Assembly (NCBI RefSeq): GCF_019703515.2
Contig: NC_059346.1
Span: 56,928,001 to 56,992,000, forward strand
DNA from: Myxocyprinus asiaticus
Lineage: Eukaryota; Chordata; Actinopteri; Cypriniformes; Catostomidae
Direction: 5' to 3'
Length of the DNA stretch: 64,000 bases
Position numbers and translations under genes: made by a program. Each line of letters starts with the position of its first letter. The first letter of the stretch is position 1. Under the pieces are notes generated by a model. That model saw only the letters and a list, made by a program, of their open reading frames with translations. It was not told the DNA's origin and did not search any database. Of the stretch, positions 1 through 9,689 are shown one piece after another.

Positions 1-480
1 GGGTTTGGGTAAGGACATAACATTAATAAGCATCATGTACACAATGTCCGGCATGCAGAACTTTAGCTTACTTCCGCATTACACATCCAGGTATTTGCAC
101 GTCTGGAATTTGCACGAATTCATACGAACAAACTCATACGATTTTATCAACTCTTGACTTCTCATGAGATGTGGTTGTACCATCCACATTAATTGTATAC
201 CTCTAAAGTCTTACTGTATGACAACAGTGATCTCATTTGTGTCTATTTTTAAAGGAATTTTAGGAGAAATATCCAAGACAAAGTCATGTAAATTACAAAA
301 TTGAGAACTCCATTAAGTCCTCTGAGCTATGAAAGAGCAACCTCTAATTAATAAAATTGTTCTATGGGAAAATAAGTTTATATTTTTCTCACTGCAATGT
401 TTATGGGCAATCATACTCAAGTTTTTTTATGTGCTAAATACTGTAGGCTATCCCTTGCTGAAATGTTTATATATATATAT
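1..480. other. AT-rich non-coding DNA
   Basis: No supported gene. Ordinary AT-rich sequence with a short (TA)n run near 466-482. Confidence 0.6.
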
Positions 481-539
481 ATAAACAGCTTAAGGTGATG
501 TTTTGCTGATCCAACGCAGTCTACAACCTCGACCAACTT

Positions 540-725
540 GACCATAATGGTCTACCATGCCATGCCACCTCTACCACCACCAGCTGGTATTCCAGTTGAT
601 CAACCATGTAGACCAGCTTAGCTTAGACCAGCTAGAAACCATGTAAAACCAACTTCGATAAGAAGCTGATTTGGCTAGATTTTCAAACAAGAACCTGTTG
701 GAAATCTAGCCAAATCAGCTTCTGA
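540..725. repeat. Pyrimidine/purine CCAGCT-rich repeat ending in a perfect hairpin
   Basis: The segment reiterates ACCAGCT/TAGACCAGC-like units around 570-640. It ends in a perfect 22-bp inverted repeat: 661-682 pairs with 702-723 around a 19-nt loop. This resembles the end of a small palindromic MITE. No target duplication was identified, so the family is not assigned. Confidence 0.5.
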
Positions 726-1097
726 TTGCAGTACAATTTAATCACAATTTAATCACATACAGTAAATATGCAATACAAATTAGTGAAATTGTCTCTTTAA
801 CAACCCACTATACACTCAGTCACTCCTCTGGGTGTTGAAGGGTTAACTCTTCCTCTGCACATCCTCTCTCAAGGAGGGAAAGGGGAGCACAGGGTCTTGT
901 CAGCCTGCTGCATCCCAAGACAGCACTGGCGTTTGCTTTGGCTGGTGCTCCACATTTTTGTGCTTGTTTTTCCATTTTACCTTTTACTGTTGTCTGATGA
1001 TTTTGGGACCTGGAGATTGTGGGGAAATGCCTATTTTTATTATGGGGGAAGTCTAGGCGTTTATGAGCAGAACGGGAGCAATTCAATGTTTTCACTC

Positions 1098-1099
1098 TT

Positions 1100-1128
<29 letters not shown>
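1098..1128. repeat. (TG)n microsatellite
   Basis: Uninterrupted TG dinucleotides followed by a poly-T run to about 1142. Short open frames across it are repeat artefacts. Confidence 0.95.
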
Positions 1129-1131
<3 letters not shown>

Positions 1132-1171
1132 TTTTTTTTTTCTCTAAGGCAAGCAGCACTATACTATAACT

Positions 1172-1361
1172 CAGTGGTTCCTAACCCTGTTCCAGGAGCC
1201 CCCCCAACACTTTTTGGATATCTCCCTAATCAAACACACCTGATTCAACTCATCAGCTCATTAGCAGAGACTCCAAGACCTGAACTGGGTGTGTCAGGAA
1301 AGGGAGATATACAAAATGTGCAGAGTTGGGGGGCCTCCAGGAACAGGGTTGGGAACCACTG
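1172..1361. mobile_element. hAT-type MITE with 8-bp target duplication
   Basis: A 190-bp element with terminal inverted repeats. The left end reads CAGTGGTTCCTAACCCTGTT and the right end is its near-complement, ending in GGGAACCACTG. It is flanked by a perfect 8-bp direct repeat, CTATAACT, at 1164-1171 and 1362-1369. CAGTG-type ends and an 8-bp duplication are the hallmark of hAT-superfamily transposition. It has no coding capacity, so it is a non-autonomous copy moved in trans. Confidence 0.88.
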
Positions 1362-1452
1362 CTATAACTCATATTTTTTTTTTTTAACTCGATTTGAACA
1401 AATCCCTAACCCTAAGTACTAAACTTTGTTGCATAACTCAAGAATCAGTAAA

Positions 1453-2175
1453 GACTGATCTCATGAAAATTTTGTGACTGGATTCAAATTTTTCTTTCAA
1501 AATGATACAGTATTATGTGGCTCCTTACACATATCATGGCAGTTCTGAGGTGAAATGTCCACTGTGTGGCACTAAAAGCAAATTCAATATTCTCCCAGAC
1601 AAGTGAGGTTTTTAAGGTAATTGCTGTATTGAGTTTTAAATCGATAAAATGGACCTTCCTACCCTAAACCTTAAACCTAAACCTAACCATCAGTGTCATA
1701 AAAGAAACTGTGAGATTAAAAACGCAATTGCTGAAGCAACCACGTCACATATTTGTGGTGCTATGACTCTTTTGCCTCACATGCTGACTTGCTTGCTCTT
1801 CAGGACTCGTACCCTTTGCATCGCTTTGCATCAGTTAAGCAAACACACAATACGATCACATGCAAACAAGCTTATGTGCAGTTGGTTCAGAAATGCAAAC
1901 ATTAAAATGTATCTCTTACAATTCATGCACTATAGTAAAAGTGTTTTTTTTATTTTTTTATTTATTGTTTTTGTGCATTGTGTGAGGAATAGGGTGAAAA
2001 GTGATTGTATATGAACTGATCTGCTGTTTTACTCTTGATTTGTGTGAAAGTCAATAAAAGTCATTGTTGTAGCGCCTCTACTTTTATTTCACCATCAAAC
2101 TGCCACAATATGTACGAGGCATGTAAAGATATTTTTACAAAAATGTAGGTAACGTATTCTATGAGCAGGTTGAAT
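1453..2175 (+). repeat. Dispersed repeat family A, copy 1
   Basis: Starts near a GATCTCATGAAA motif and ends near ACAAAAATGTAGGTAACGT. Similar blocks in the same order recur at 35268-35900 (inverted), 52308-53090, 53230-53530 and 55678-55790. Shared blocks include TGCTGAAGCAACCACGT, a TGTGTGAGGAATAGGGTGAA-like block and GTTGTAGCGCCTCTA. On the minus strand, about 1800-1850, a degraded tRNA-like stretch is visible with a box-B-like GGGTACGAGTCC. Superfamily unknown. Confidence 0.7.
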
Positions 2176-2264
2176 CAGTACCATCTGTTCTGCGGACATG
2201 AATGATACTTCAAATCATGTGGTGTGTTAAGAGGTGCGCTAATTTTCTTCTTCGGGACCGGCAG

Positions 2265-2450
2265 TGTTGGGTAAGTAATTAAAAAACAGTAATTCACTAC
2301 AAATTAATAATTACCACTATAAAATTGTAATGAGATTACTGACTTTACTGATTACTTCATTGGAAAAGTAATCACATTACTAATTACTTTTACGTTACTT
2401 GCTAAAACACTTTCGCATAAAAGTTTTAGTTTTTCTGCGCAACGAATTGA
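2265..2450. repeat. Probable hAT-like terminal fragment
   Basis: Begins CAGTGTTGGGTAAGTAATT and continues with reiterated AATTAC/GTAATC blocks, like the ends of fish hAT-like non-autonomous elements. The CAGNGTTGGG start resembles the ends of the elements at 27121 and 40517. No opposite end was found before the Tc1-like sequence at 2578. Confidence 0.45.
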
Positions 2451-2608
2451 AAATAATGTCTACATTTCCTCGTTCTTTGACTCGTTAGGGGCACACACTA
2501 AACGCAAACAGGTGTACATATTGACGTAATTCATGTTTTAAATGTATTCTACCTATATTATATTACTTAAGAAATACACTGATGAACCAAAACATTATGA
2601 CCACCTGC

Positions 2609-3055
2609 CTAATATGCTGTTGGTCCTCTGCGTGCCGCCAAAACAGCACCGACCCGCTGAGGCATGGACTCTACAAGACCCTTAAAGGTGTCATGTAGTA
2701 TCTGGCACCAAGATATTAGCAGCAGATCCTTCATGTCCTTTATGTTGCGAGTTGGAGCCGCCATGGATCGGACTTGTTGGTCCAGCACATCCCACAGATG
2801 CTCAATCAAATTGAGATCTGGGGAATTTGGAGGCCAGGGCAACACCTTGACCTCTTCATCATGTTCCTCAAACCAATCCCGAACTATGTGTGCAGTGTGG
2901 CTGGGCACATTATCCTGCTGAAAGAGGCCACTGCCATCAAGGAATACCATTGCCATGAAGGGGTGTCCCTGGCCTGCAACGATGTTTAGGTAGGTGGCAT
3001 GTGTAAAACTGACATCCAAATGAATGGCCGGACCCAGGGTTTCCCAGCAGAACAT
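2609..3055 (-). pseudogene. Tc1-like transposase, catalytic C-terminal part
   Basis: A 148-residue open stretch covers the C-terminal catalytic half of a Tc1/mariner transposase (DDE family, cut-and-paste at TA sites). Two landmarks are clear. QQDNVPSHTA (about residues 46-55) holds the second catalytic Asp, and PDLNLIEHLWD (about 79-89) holds the third acid as Glu, the DD34E arrangement. The first catalytic Asp and the paired-like DNA-binding domain should lie upstream (higher coordinates) but are interrupted. At about 148 residues against roughly 340 for a full protein, this is a remnant. The ATG at 3055 is simply the first Met in the open stretch. Confidence 0.85.
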
Positions 3056-3203
3056 TGCCTAGAGCATCATACTCCCTCTACCAGGTTTGTCGTCTTCCCA
3101 CAGTACATCCTGATGCCATCAATTCCCCAGGTAAATGGTGCACACATACAAAGCCGTCCATGTGATGTAAAAGAAAACGGGACTCATCGGACCAAGTGAC
3201 CTT

Positions 3204-3425
3204 CTACCGACACTCTTGTGCCCATTGTAGGCACTTTTGATGGTGGACAGAGGTCATCCTGGGCACTCTGACTGGTCTGCGGCTATGCAGCCCGACACGC
3301 AGCAGGGTGTGATGCACTGTGTGTTGTGACACATTCCTTCCGAAGTCATCATTAAAAAAAAAATTGTGGTTTGTCCTTCCTTGGACCACTGGTGGTAGGT
3401 ACTCACCACTGCTGACCGGGAGCAC
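3204..3425 (-). pseudogene. Tc1-like transposase, N-terminal remnant
   Basis: A 73-residue stretch on the same strand, upstream of the catalytic remnant. HHTLLRVGLHSRRPVRVPRM matches the region between the DNA-binding domain and catalytic core of Tc1-like transposases. A poly-A tract (minus-strand poly-T) around 3354-3363 puts FFF into the translation and marks frame disruption. Stops and frame changes separate it from 2609-3055. No intact protein can be made. Confidence 0.7.
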
Positions 3426-3540
3426 CCCACAAGCCTTGCAGTTTCAGAGATGATCTGACCCAGTCATCTGGCTGTAACAATTTGTCCCTTGTCAGAGTCG
3501 CTCAGGTCTTTCACTGCAATCCCAAAACACCCTACCATAT

Positions 3541-4260
3541 TCCAAAATTCACTTATATTATGATGTGACCTGATTATGTATTAAAATTCTCACAATTACT
3601 CCTACACTTCAAAAAACATATTATAATTGAGTATATTTGCCTTGTTTCAAAATAAAATACTTAAAAATCCTTTTAAACGGATGTATTCATCTGATAAGCA
3701 AAACTCCATAAGATATTAAGATAATGTATCTTGAATATGTTCTTCTTAAAAGAAGCTGCAAAATATTACATAATTCTCTGAAAATGAGTCTTAATATCTT
3801 TCACATGTTGGCTTGTCAGGTTAATTGATCTTTAAGGAAGGATTTTTAAGGATGTTTTCGCAGTGTTTGTAAGTAAAGAGAATTGAGAATGATTATATGT
3901 CTTTAATATGTACAGTATCTTAGGCTTCCTATCTGTGTGCATATAAATGTGTGACAGCACATGCGGTCCCTGGAATCTAGGGGTCCTTCTTTGTCCCTCC
4001 TCTCATTCTCACCTCCATTCACTCTTTCATTTATTCATTTTAACTCCCCATTCACATGCTCTTCAGCGGGAGGAGTAGAGAAGCGGAGGGAGGGTGGGTC
4101 CGTGGAGAAAGGGAGAGAGAGAGGCTGAAAGATGAGGGAGGAGAGCAGGGCGGTCTCCTTCTGTCTCTCTGCCTTCACAGAAAAGAAAAATAACAATTGG
4201 TGTGCAAATGGCTTGTTTGGCTAAACTCAAAGTGTATTCAGTCTTTTTACTCAATGTGTG
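3541..4260. other. Non-coding DNA, no gene seen
   Basis: AT-rich. About 3620-3720 contains a TTTCAAAATAAAATACTTAA-like block that resembles sequence near 44340-44400, perhaps a decayed DNA element. A purine-rich patch spans 4065-4150. No supported gene. Confidence 0.5.
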
Positions 4261-4267
4261 TGAGTGT

Positions 4268-4278
4268 AAGTGAGAGAG

Positions 4279-4336
<58 letters not shown>
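4268..4336. repeat. (GA)n microsatellite
   Basis: Long AG dinucleotide run. The open frame across it on the opposite strand (poly Ser-Leu) is an artefact. Confidence 0.95.
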
Positions 4337-4338
<2 letters not shown>

Positions 4339-4339
4339 C

Positions 4340-4855
4340 ACTTTATAGTCCTGTCTTGAATTAATATTCTGCTTGGATGTGTATTTCTTAAGATGATGTA
4401 TAAAACTTGATTGCTCTGTCATTATCTCAACACCTACTGCATTTTTAACAGTCAATTTTAACAATAGTAGCTACTTTAAAATATCACACATCCATACTTC
4501 TCTATAAAGCCAAAATGCAGTAACTACGCCAACACTGAAACTGAGAAAAATGGCCTATTGGAAATTTTTGATTGTTCAGCCAAACACAGATTTTAAAATA
4601 ATATCAATAATAAAATAACCTGTTTTTTTTCTGAATATGAGCGTATTTGAGACAAACCTGTCTGTCACAGGGCAGTGTAATACACTTTCATAATGGTGCG
4701 TCCCTACAGCTAAATTTTGGCTGCACCTCCAACACAACACCCATGGTCTGTATTTCCATATTCAACTAATTTCAGAGGATTTCAATACTTTACCCAACAA
4801 TTCATTTTTAAAATAAAATTAATTGAAAATTCTGTCATCATTTATGAGATGTGGG
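4340..4855. other. Non-coding DNA, no gene seen
   Basis: AT-rich, without recognisable coding or repeat structure. Confidence 0.5.
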
Positions 4856-4856
4856 A

Positions 4857-5685
4857 GCAAGTCATTGATTTGCAAGTCTTAAGTCTTTGCATATAAATCT
4901 TAAGTCAAGTCCCATGTCAAGACAGGCAAGTCCAAGTCAAGTCCCAAGTCCTCAACTTTGAGCGTCAAGTTTTAAACGAGTCATTGGTGCTCTTTGCCCA
5001 AGTTAGTGTCTGAGTATTAATTACTATAGTAATTACACCCTCCACAGTAATAGCACATTTTAGCACAATGTTTGGACTTTTCAGATGACCCCTCACCCAC
5101 TTTTGGCAAAATTTCTTAATGTTAAATTAACAGTCTGGGACAATTTCGCCATGACACCATCTGACCAGTTTAAATACGGGACAAATCGTATTCACGCCAA
5201 AATTGTAGTTGCAGTGCTTTGATTTCTGTGGAACGAAGTAGCTTGCTATCTAGCTAAACCAGCTAACATGATAAGGTAAATGCTACTGAACCATAGCTGA
5301 AGTGTAACAGTTAACAATCTCAACTTACCTCTGTTTGTGGGTTTTCAGATGCCTCACAAAATTGGACAATGTTGATGAAGTGTATTTTTTGAATCACAGG
5401 TTCTACATGTTGCAATCCTTATGTTGCCCTCAATATTGTATTCTTTATATTCAAATCAAATTACCTTTGGCATCATTTTGGCTGACATCCTTGAATGTGC
5501 AGTCTTCAAACTTGGTCCTACTCTTGTGGGAAGTTGATTGGTTGGTTGTCTGATTGATTGAATTTGGAGCGTGGAAATGCAGATTTGAAAATAAACAAAT
5601 TAGTTTATTGGGGAAATTAATCGTTGATTTGCTGCACATTTTTAAATGTACAACTCTGATCTTTGGTTTTAGATATAAAGCCAAG
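4857..5685. repeat. AAGTC-rich interspersed repeat, left part (interrupted by DIRS copy 1)
   Basis: About 4857-4985 is built of irregular AAGTC/CAAGTC units. The same unit pattern resumes after DIRS copy 1 at 9940-10105, where GACTCGAGTCC-like units appear. The simplest reading is one pre-existing element split by the DIRS insertion. The intervening 5000-5685 has no recognisable coding sequence. Confidence 0.5.
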
Positions 5686-5705
5686 GTTCCCCTTCTGTCA
5701 CTCAC

Positions 5706-5876
5706 TCGAAGTTGTTTCGATGTAGTGACACTAGGAGTCGCTCTTGAGAGCCCCGATCACCTCAGATCTTTGAGAAAAGGCCAATGAGAATTGCCGAGTG
5801 GAATTTGCATGCCACTTCCCCGGACATATGGGTATAAAAGGGAGCTGGATTCATTCAGATTTTTTTCTTCGGAGCC
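5706..5876 (+). repeat. DIRS copy 1 left inverted terminal repeat
   Basis: Matches the reverse complement of about 9690-9866, from the TCGATGTAGTGACACTAG block to the GGAGCC block. It shares with its partner the sequence CGATCACCTCAGATCTTTGA, which the other three DIRS copies lack, so the two repeats of this copy are sisters. The outer 20 bp (5686-5705) differ between ends and are represented in the internal complementary region. Confidence 0.88.
5833..5840 (+). promoter_or_regulatory. TATA box in DIRS copy 1 left repeat
   Basis: TATAAAAG inside a conserved GGGTATAAAAGG context, about 275 bp upstream of the ORF1 start region. The same motif in the same place occurs in the repeats of the other copies. 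Promoter function is inferred from position and consensus. Confidence 0.6.
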
Positions 5877-6106
5877 AAGCGGTTGTACAATCAGCGAGCT
5901 GAATACTACTGCTGTTCCATTCACCTCTTAAGAAGCGTATGCTGTTGGATATACGGTGCATTTCCAGCGGCTTTCTCTCCTTCTGTACGACGAGTACAGA
6001 TTTCGCCCCTGGGCGCTTCGACAGCGCTAAAAGAGTGTATATTCCTGCTAAAGAGTATATTTTCTCTATTAGAGCACACACACTGACATTGAATGTCTTT
6101 TTAAAG

Positions 6107-6392
6107 ATGTGTCTTTTTAAAGATGCCTTTCCGTCTTTGTGTGATTCCTGGATGCGGTCATTATCTCTCCGCCTCCGACGGCCACGGGTGCTGCCTCACG
6201 TGTTTGGGCAGTGATCACACTGAGGCAGCGTTTGTGGATGGTTCATGTTCTCATTGCGAGGATATGACCATGGCAACATTGCGGTCACAGCTTTCCTTCT
6301 TTCGGCCCCAGCGTAGAGCCCCCTGCAGGAACCTGATGCCCCCCGTCTCTCGGGCCAGCACGAGGACCCGGAAGGCTCCTAAGCGCCCCTGA
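6107..6392 (+). pseudogene. DIRS copy 1 ORF1 (gag-like), N-terminus fused to C-terminal tail
   Basis: ORF1 of fish DIRS encodes a gag-like protein thought to package element RNA. The N-terminal Cys/His cluster is present: CVIPGC, DGHGCCLTCLG, then CSHCED. It agrees with the related cluster at the start of DIRS copy 4 ORF1. Comparison with copy 4 places the start at the ATG at 6107 (MCLFKDAFP). Here a small indel right after it shifts frame, so the cluster reads from the ATG at 6123. After about residue 60 the sequence jumps to the ORF1 C-terminal tail (MPPVSR...KAPKRP, stop at 6390-6392). The capsid-like middle seen in copies 2-4 is deleted. Confidence 0.75.
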
Positions 6393-6987
6393 GACGGACG
6401 ACCCAGGGAGAGAGATGTCCGCTACGGAGCTGGTATCCAGACCACTCCATCCCCCACTGGAGGGCCGGGAGGTAAATCCTTTGTTTCCTTTTTTTTTTCG
6501 TTCGCCGCACCCAGAACGGGCTACAGTACCCAAATTGTAAAAAAAAGAGTGGTTTCCTCACTCCTTGGGTCACATAATCAGTGTTCACGGCCGCCATTGT
6601 CACGGCCGCCAGACACCGAGCATTCGCAGCCAGGGCCCCGCAAACACGCCCCCCCCCTCCGCCTTCGTACGCCCGGCCGCACCACACCTACGGCCAGCCG
6701 GTTGTGACGAGTCTCGAGGACGGCCGAAGAGGCCCTCCTCCTTAGTTGCTAACCTGCCCTATGCCGGGTACGCAGAGCAAAATAAGTGCTTTGAGGTCCC
6801 TCTCATCTCAGCCGCCTTGGGTCGAAGCAATGCTCCTCGATGTGGCGTTGCCTGCTCCCCCCCGCTGCGAGGCCCCACCCGCAGGTACGTCAGACGCAAT
6901 AGTCCCGTTATTGCCCCTTGCCGGAATTTGGAGCGTGGCTAACGCTTTCCAACCCGTCACGGTGGCTAGCCTGTCCCTCCAGCTGAG
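6393..6987 (+). pseudogene. DIRS copy 1 ORF1-ORF2 junction and ORF2 leader
   Basis: Proline/arginine-rich sequence in broken frames. It corresponds to 14564-15110 of copy 2 and to the N-terminal 230 residues of the long frame in copy 3. Recognisable blocks are the repeated RREAPPAGTS-like segment (here CEAPPAGTSD, near 6870-6890) and the IVPL...LARNL block. This low-complexity stretch is probably a linker before RT. No function can be assigned. Confidence 0.6.
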
Positions 6988-7534
6988 ATGGGGAAAGGGT
7001 TCTACAGCCTTTACTTCATCGTACCAAAAAAAGGCGGTGGGTTGCGGCCAATCTTGGACCTGCGAGTTCTGAACCGGGCCTTACACAAACTCCCGTTCAA
7101 GATGCTAATGCAGAAACACATTCTGCCATGCATCTGGCATCAAGAAGGACGCATACTTTCACGTCTCGGTTCTATCTCGACACAGACCCTTCCTACGGTT
7201 TGCTTTCAACGGCCAGGCATATCAGTTCAAGGCCCTCCCCTTCGGCCTGTCCCTGTCCCCTCGCGTCTTCACGAAAGTCACAGAGGCAACTCTTGCCCTG
7301 TTAAGGGAAGTGGGCATCCGCATACTCAACTACCTCGACGACAGGCTGATTCTAGCACACTCTCAAGATTTGCTGTGCGTGCACAGGGATTTGGTGCTCA
7401 GACACCTCAGTCGTCTAGGGCTTCGGGTCAACTGGGAAAAGAGCAAGCTCTCCCCGGTTCAGAGCATCTCTTTTCTCAGCATGGAGTTAGACTCGGTCTC
7501 AATGATAGTGCGCCTCACAAGCGAGCACGCGTAG
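6988..7534 (+). pseudogene. DIRS copy 1 reverse transcriptase
   Basis: RNA-dependent DNA polymerase core. Visible blocks in order: GFYSLYFIVPKKGGGLRPIL (finger motif), LDLRVLNRALHKLPFKML, then ALPFGLSLSPRVF, then the catalytic NYLDDRL box (7322-7350 region), then LRVNWEKSKL. A 23-nt deletion near 7143 removes the first catalytic Asp region (the VDLKDAYF block in copy 2) and shifts frame. The first half therefore reads in one frame (6988 on) and the YLDD half in another (7310-7534). The usual DDW after YL reads DDR. A stop (TAG) ends this frame at 7532-7534. Not functional. Confidence 0.88.
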
Positions 7535-7537
7535 TCT

Positions 7538-8280
7538 GTGCTGAACTGCCTGAAGTCATTCAGGCGGAGGACAGCGGTTCCACTGAAACACTTTCAGAGG
7601 CTCCTGGGGCATATGGCTTCCGCTCAGGTTGATACATATGAGACCGCTTCAGCACTGGCTTCAGACTCGAGTCCCAAGATGGGCATGGTGCCACGGCATA
7701 CATCGCATAGCTATCATGCCGCTCTGACACCACTTATTCAGCCCTTGGACAGACCTTGCATTTCTACGGGCAGGCGTTCCCCTACAGCAAGTGCCAGATG
7801 TGTTGTGGTCACCACAGGTGCCTCCAAACTGGGCTGGGGCACCGTGTGCAACGGGCACGCAATCGCCGGTTCCTGGTCAGGACCGTGACTGGGTTGGCAC
7901 ATCAACTGCCTAGAGTTGCTGGCTGTACTACTCGCCCTGCGGAGGCTATTGCTGTTGATCCAGGGCAAGCATGTTTTGGTCCGGTCTGACAACATAGCGA
8001 CAGTAGCATATATAAATCGCCAAGGCGGCGTACGCTCTCGTCGCATGTCGCAACTCACCCGCCATCTCCTCCTCTGGAGTCAGCAGTGGCTGAGGTCGCT
8101 GCGGGCCACTCATATCCCAGGCAGCCTCAACGCCACAGCGGACGCGCTGTCGTGGCAGGCAAAACTCAGCAGAGAGTGGAGACTCCACCCCCAGGTGGTG
8201 CAGCTGATTTGGAGTCGATCCAGCAAAGCACAGGTAGACCTGTTCGCTTCCGGGGAATCCTCCCACTGCCTGCTCTGGTA
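7538..8280 (+). pseudogene. DIRS copy 1 RNase H domain plus start of Dam-like region
   Basis: RNase H degrades the RNA strand of the replication hybrid. The connection region (LKHFQRLLGHMAS) leads into VVVTTGASKLGWG. The copy 3 counterpart reads VVVTTDASKMGWG, so the first catalytic Asp is replaced by Gly here. A frame change near 7885-7915 leads to LLAVLLALRR, VLVRSDNIATVAYINRQGG (containing another expected catalytic Asp) and LRATHIPGSLNATADALS (final Asp). QVDLFAS...SSHCLLWYS then begins the Dam-like region and is cut at about 8280, where sequence jumps to the recombinase. Confidence 0.85.
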
Positions 8281-8282
8281 TT

Positions 8283-8729
8283 CCCCGACCGGGCTATGTG
8301 CCCAAGGTTCCCACGACCCCCTTCAGGGATCAGGTGGTGAACCTGCAAAACCCAGCCCTGTCGTTGCTGTGTCCGGTGCATGCTTTGCGCACCTACTTGG
8401 ATCGCACGCAGAGCTTTAGATGCTCTGAGCAGCTCTTTGTCTGCTTTGGTGGACAGCGGAAAGGGAACGCCATCTCCAAACAGAGGCTTGCCCACTGGAT
8501 CGTGGACGCCATTGCATTGGCCTACCAGACCCAGGCCATGCCCGCCCCCTTGCGGGTTCGAGCACACTCAACAAGGAGTGTGGCGTCCTCGTGGGCACTG
8601 GCCAATGGCACCTCTCTAGCAGCCATCTGCAGAGCAGCGGGCTGGGAAACACCCAATACTTTCGTGAGATTTTACAATCTCCGGGTTGAGCCAGTTTCGT
8701 CCTGTGTTCTTTCAGGTACAAACAGGTAG
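8283..8729 (+). pseudogene. DIRS copy 1 tyrosine recombinase, catalytic C-terminus
   Basis: DIRS recombinases integrate the circular DNA copy. The retained 143-residue frame starts inside the protein (MPKVPTTPFRDQVVNLQ). It contains LLCPVHALRTYLDRTQSF, then SKQRLAHWI, the H-x-x-R box as RAHSTRSVASSWA (about residues 92-104), and the nucleophile context FVRFYNLRVEP. His, Arg and Tyr of the active site are all present, the best-preserved catalytic half of the four copies. The N-terminal core-binding domain and the first active-site Arg (SIKR in copies 3 and 4) are deleted, so it cannot work alone. Confidence 0.88.
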
Positions 8730-9500
8730 AGTTCGGTAATATGGAACAGCTGGCCAGATGTATCGCTTGCATATAACGCCTTTCCCCACCCCTGAGGCGA
8801 AAACTTGGCTTTTACCCCCAGTCGAGTTCACGAAGTCGTGGACCCTGGATGTCCTTCTTCCCTAGCCCTATGGTTTGCGAACTCGGCGGAGGAGTTCGCA
8901 GCCAGCCCCACTACGGGGTCTAATATGCCCTGTACTGGGATAGGTGGTCCACAGGTGCCGATTACTCCGGTAGCCCATGTGATGTATATTCCGTGTTACG
9001 GTCTCCCTGTTGGTGGACCCGCATCTTCCTTGGGCAGAGCTCTCTCTGCCCCCAGTCGCTGTGTTTATAGAGTCCCCCCCCCCCCCCTTTTTCATGGTGG
9101 GACCTACCACTGCGCCTCTTCCATGTGAGGGCTGCTGAGCCCATGTGTCATATTGCCACATGTTGACCTCCCCTTTTGGGCAGGATGTGGTCTCCGCTGG
9201 GTCTTTTCCCCCTGAAAGAATAGGAAAGGAAAAGAACACCTTCCCCGATGTGTATGATAGTGTTAGATGGCCCCAGCTGAATCGAATACTCTGTGGAGAG
9301 AAAATATTGAGAGAAAAGGCCACGGCTGGCACGGCCTGCTCCCATGCTAGTTACGTAGCTTCCCCCCCTCAGGGATGTGGGGAACTACATGACATCTTTT
9401 GGGGCACTGGGGGAGGTTACATGCAGTCTGCTGCACCTGCTATTACGCAAGCAGCAGTTTGCTTGCACCTGCATCGGCAGTTCACATAACACGGTTCAGC
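8730..9500 (+). other. DIRS copy 1 3' untranslated region
   Basis: Between the recombinase stop and the internal complementary region. It corresponds to 15905-16720 of copy 2 and, inverted, to 19980-20670 of copy 3 and 60310-61025 of copy 4. It contains a C-run at about 9075-9087. Open frames here are short and not conserved between copies. Confidence 0.7.
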
Positions 9501-9514
9501 TGTTGTGGCGTTTT

Positions 9515-9640
9515 TCCATAGGGACCCCTAATGTCACTACATCGACACAACGTCAAGTAAGTGACAGAAGGGGAACGTCTCAGTTACAGTCGTAACCTAC
9601 GTCCCCTGATGGATAGAACAAGACGTTGTGTCCCTCTTGC
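9515..9640 (+). repeat. DIRS copy 1 internal complementary region
   Basis: Contains the inverted copy of the left outer end (GAAGTTG... reads here as CGTCAAGTAAGTGACAGAAG) joined directly to the inverted copy of the right outer end (GGGAACGTCTCAGTTAC...). This joint equals the junction expected when the two element ends meet in a circle, the diagnostic feature of DIRS replication. A GTT core (AAC in this orientation) sits at the joint. Confidence 0.85.
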
Positions 9641-9689
9641 CACATCGCTGTACTAGCCGCTGAAATGGCCGGGACCATGTCTCGGCTCC

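Larger units (their letters stand above)
2578..3520 (-). mobile_element. Tc1-like transposon, truncated
   Basis: One end is visible at 2578 with the motif CACTGATGAACCAAAACATT, typical of a fish Tc1-like inverted repeat. Degenerate transposase coding sequence follows on the minus strand. The opposite inverted repeat, expected beyond 3520, is absent: similarity fades near a GTCGCTCAGGTCTTTCAC stretch. The copy is therefore missing the end that encodes the transposase N-terminus. A run of A at 3354-3363 interrupts the DNA-binding part. Confidence 0.85.

Noticed and set aside
4063..4464. 133-residue minus-strand frame with poly Ser-Leu
   Set aside because: It is the translation of a (GA)n microsatellite; the rest has no recognisable domain.
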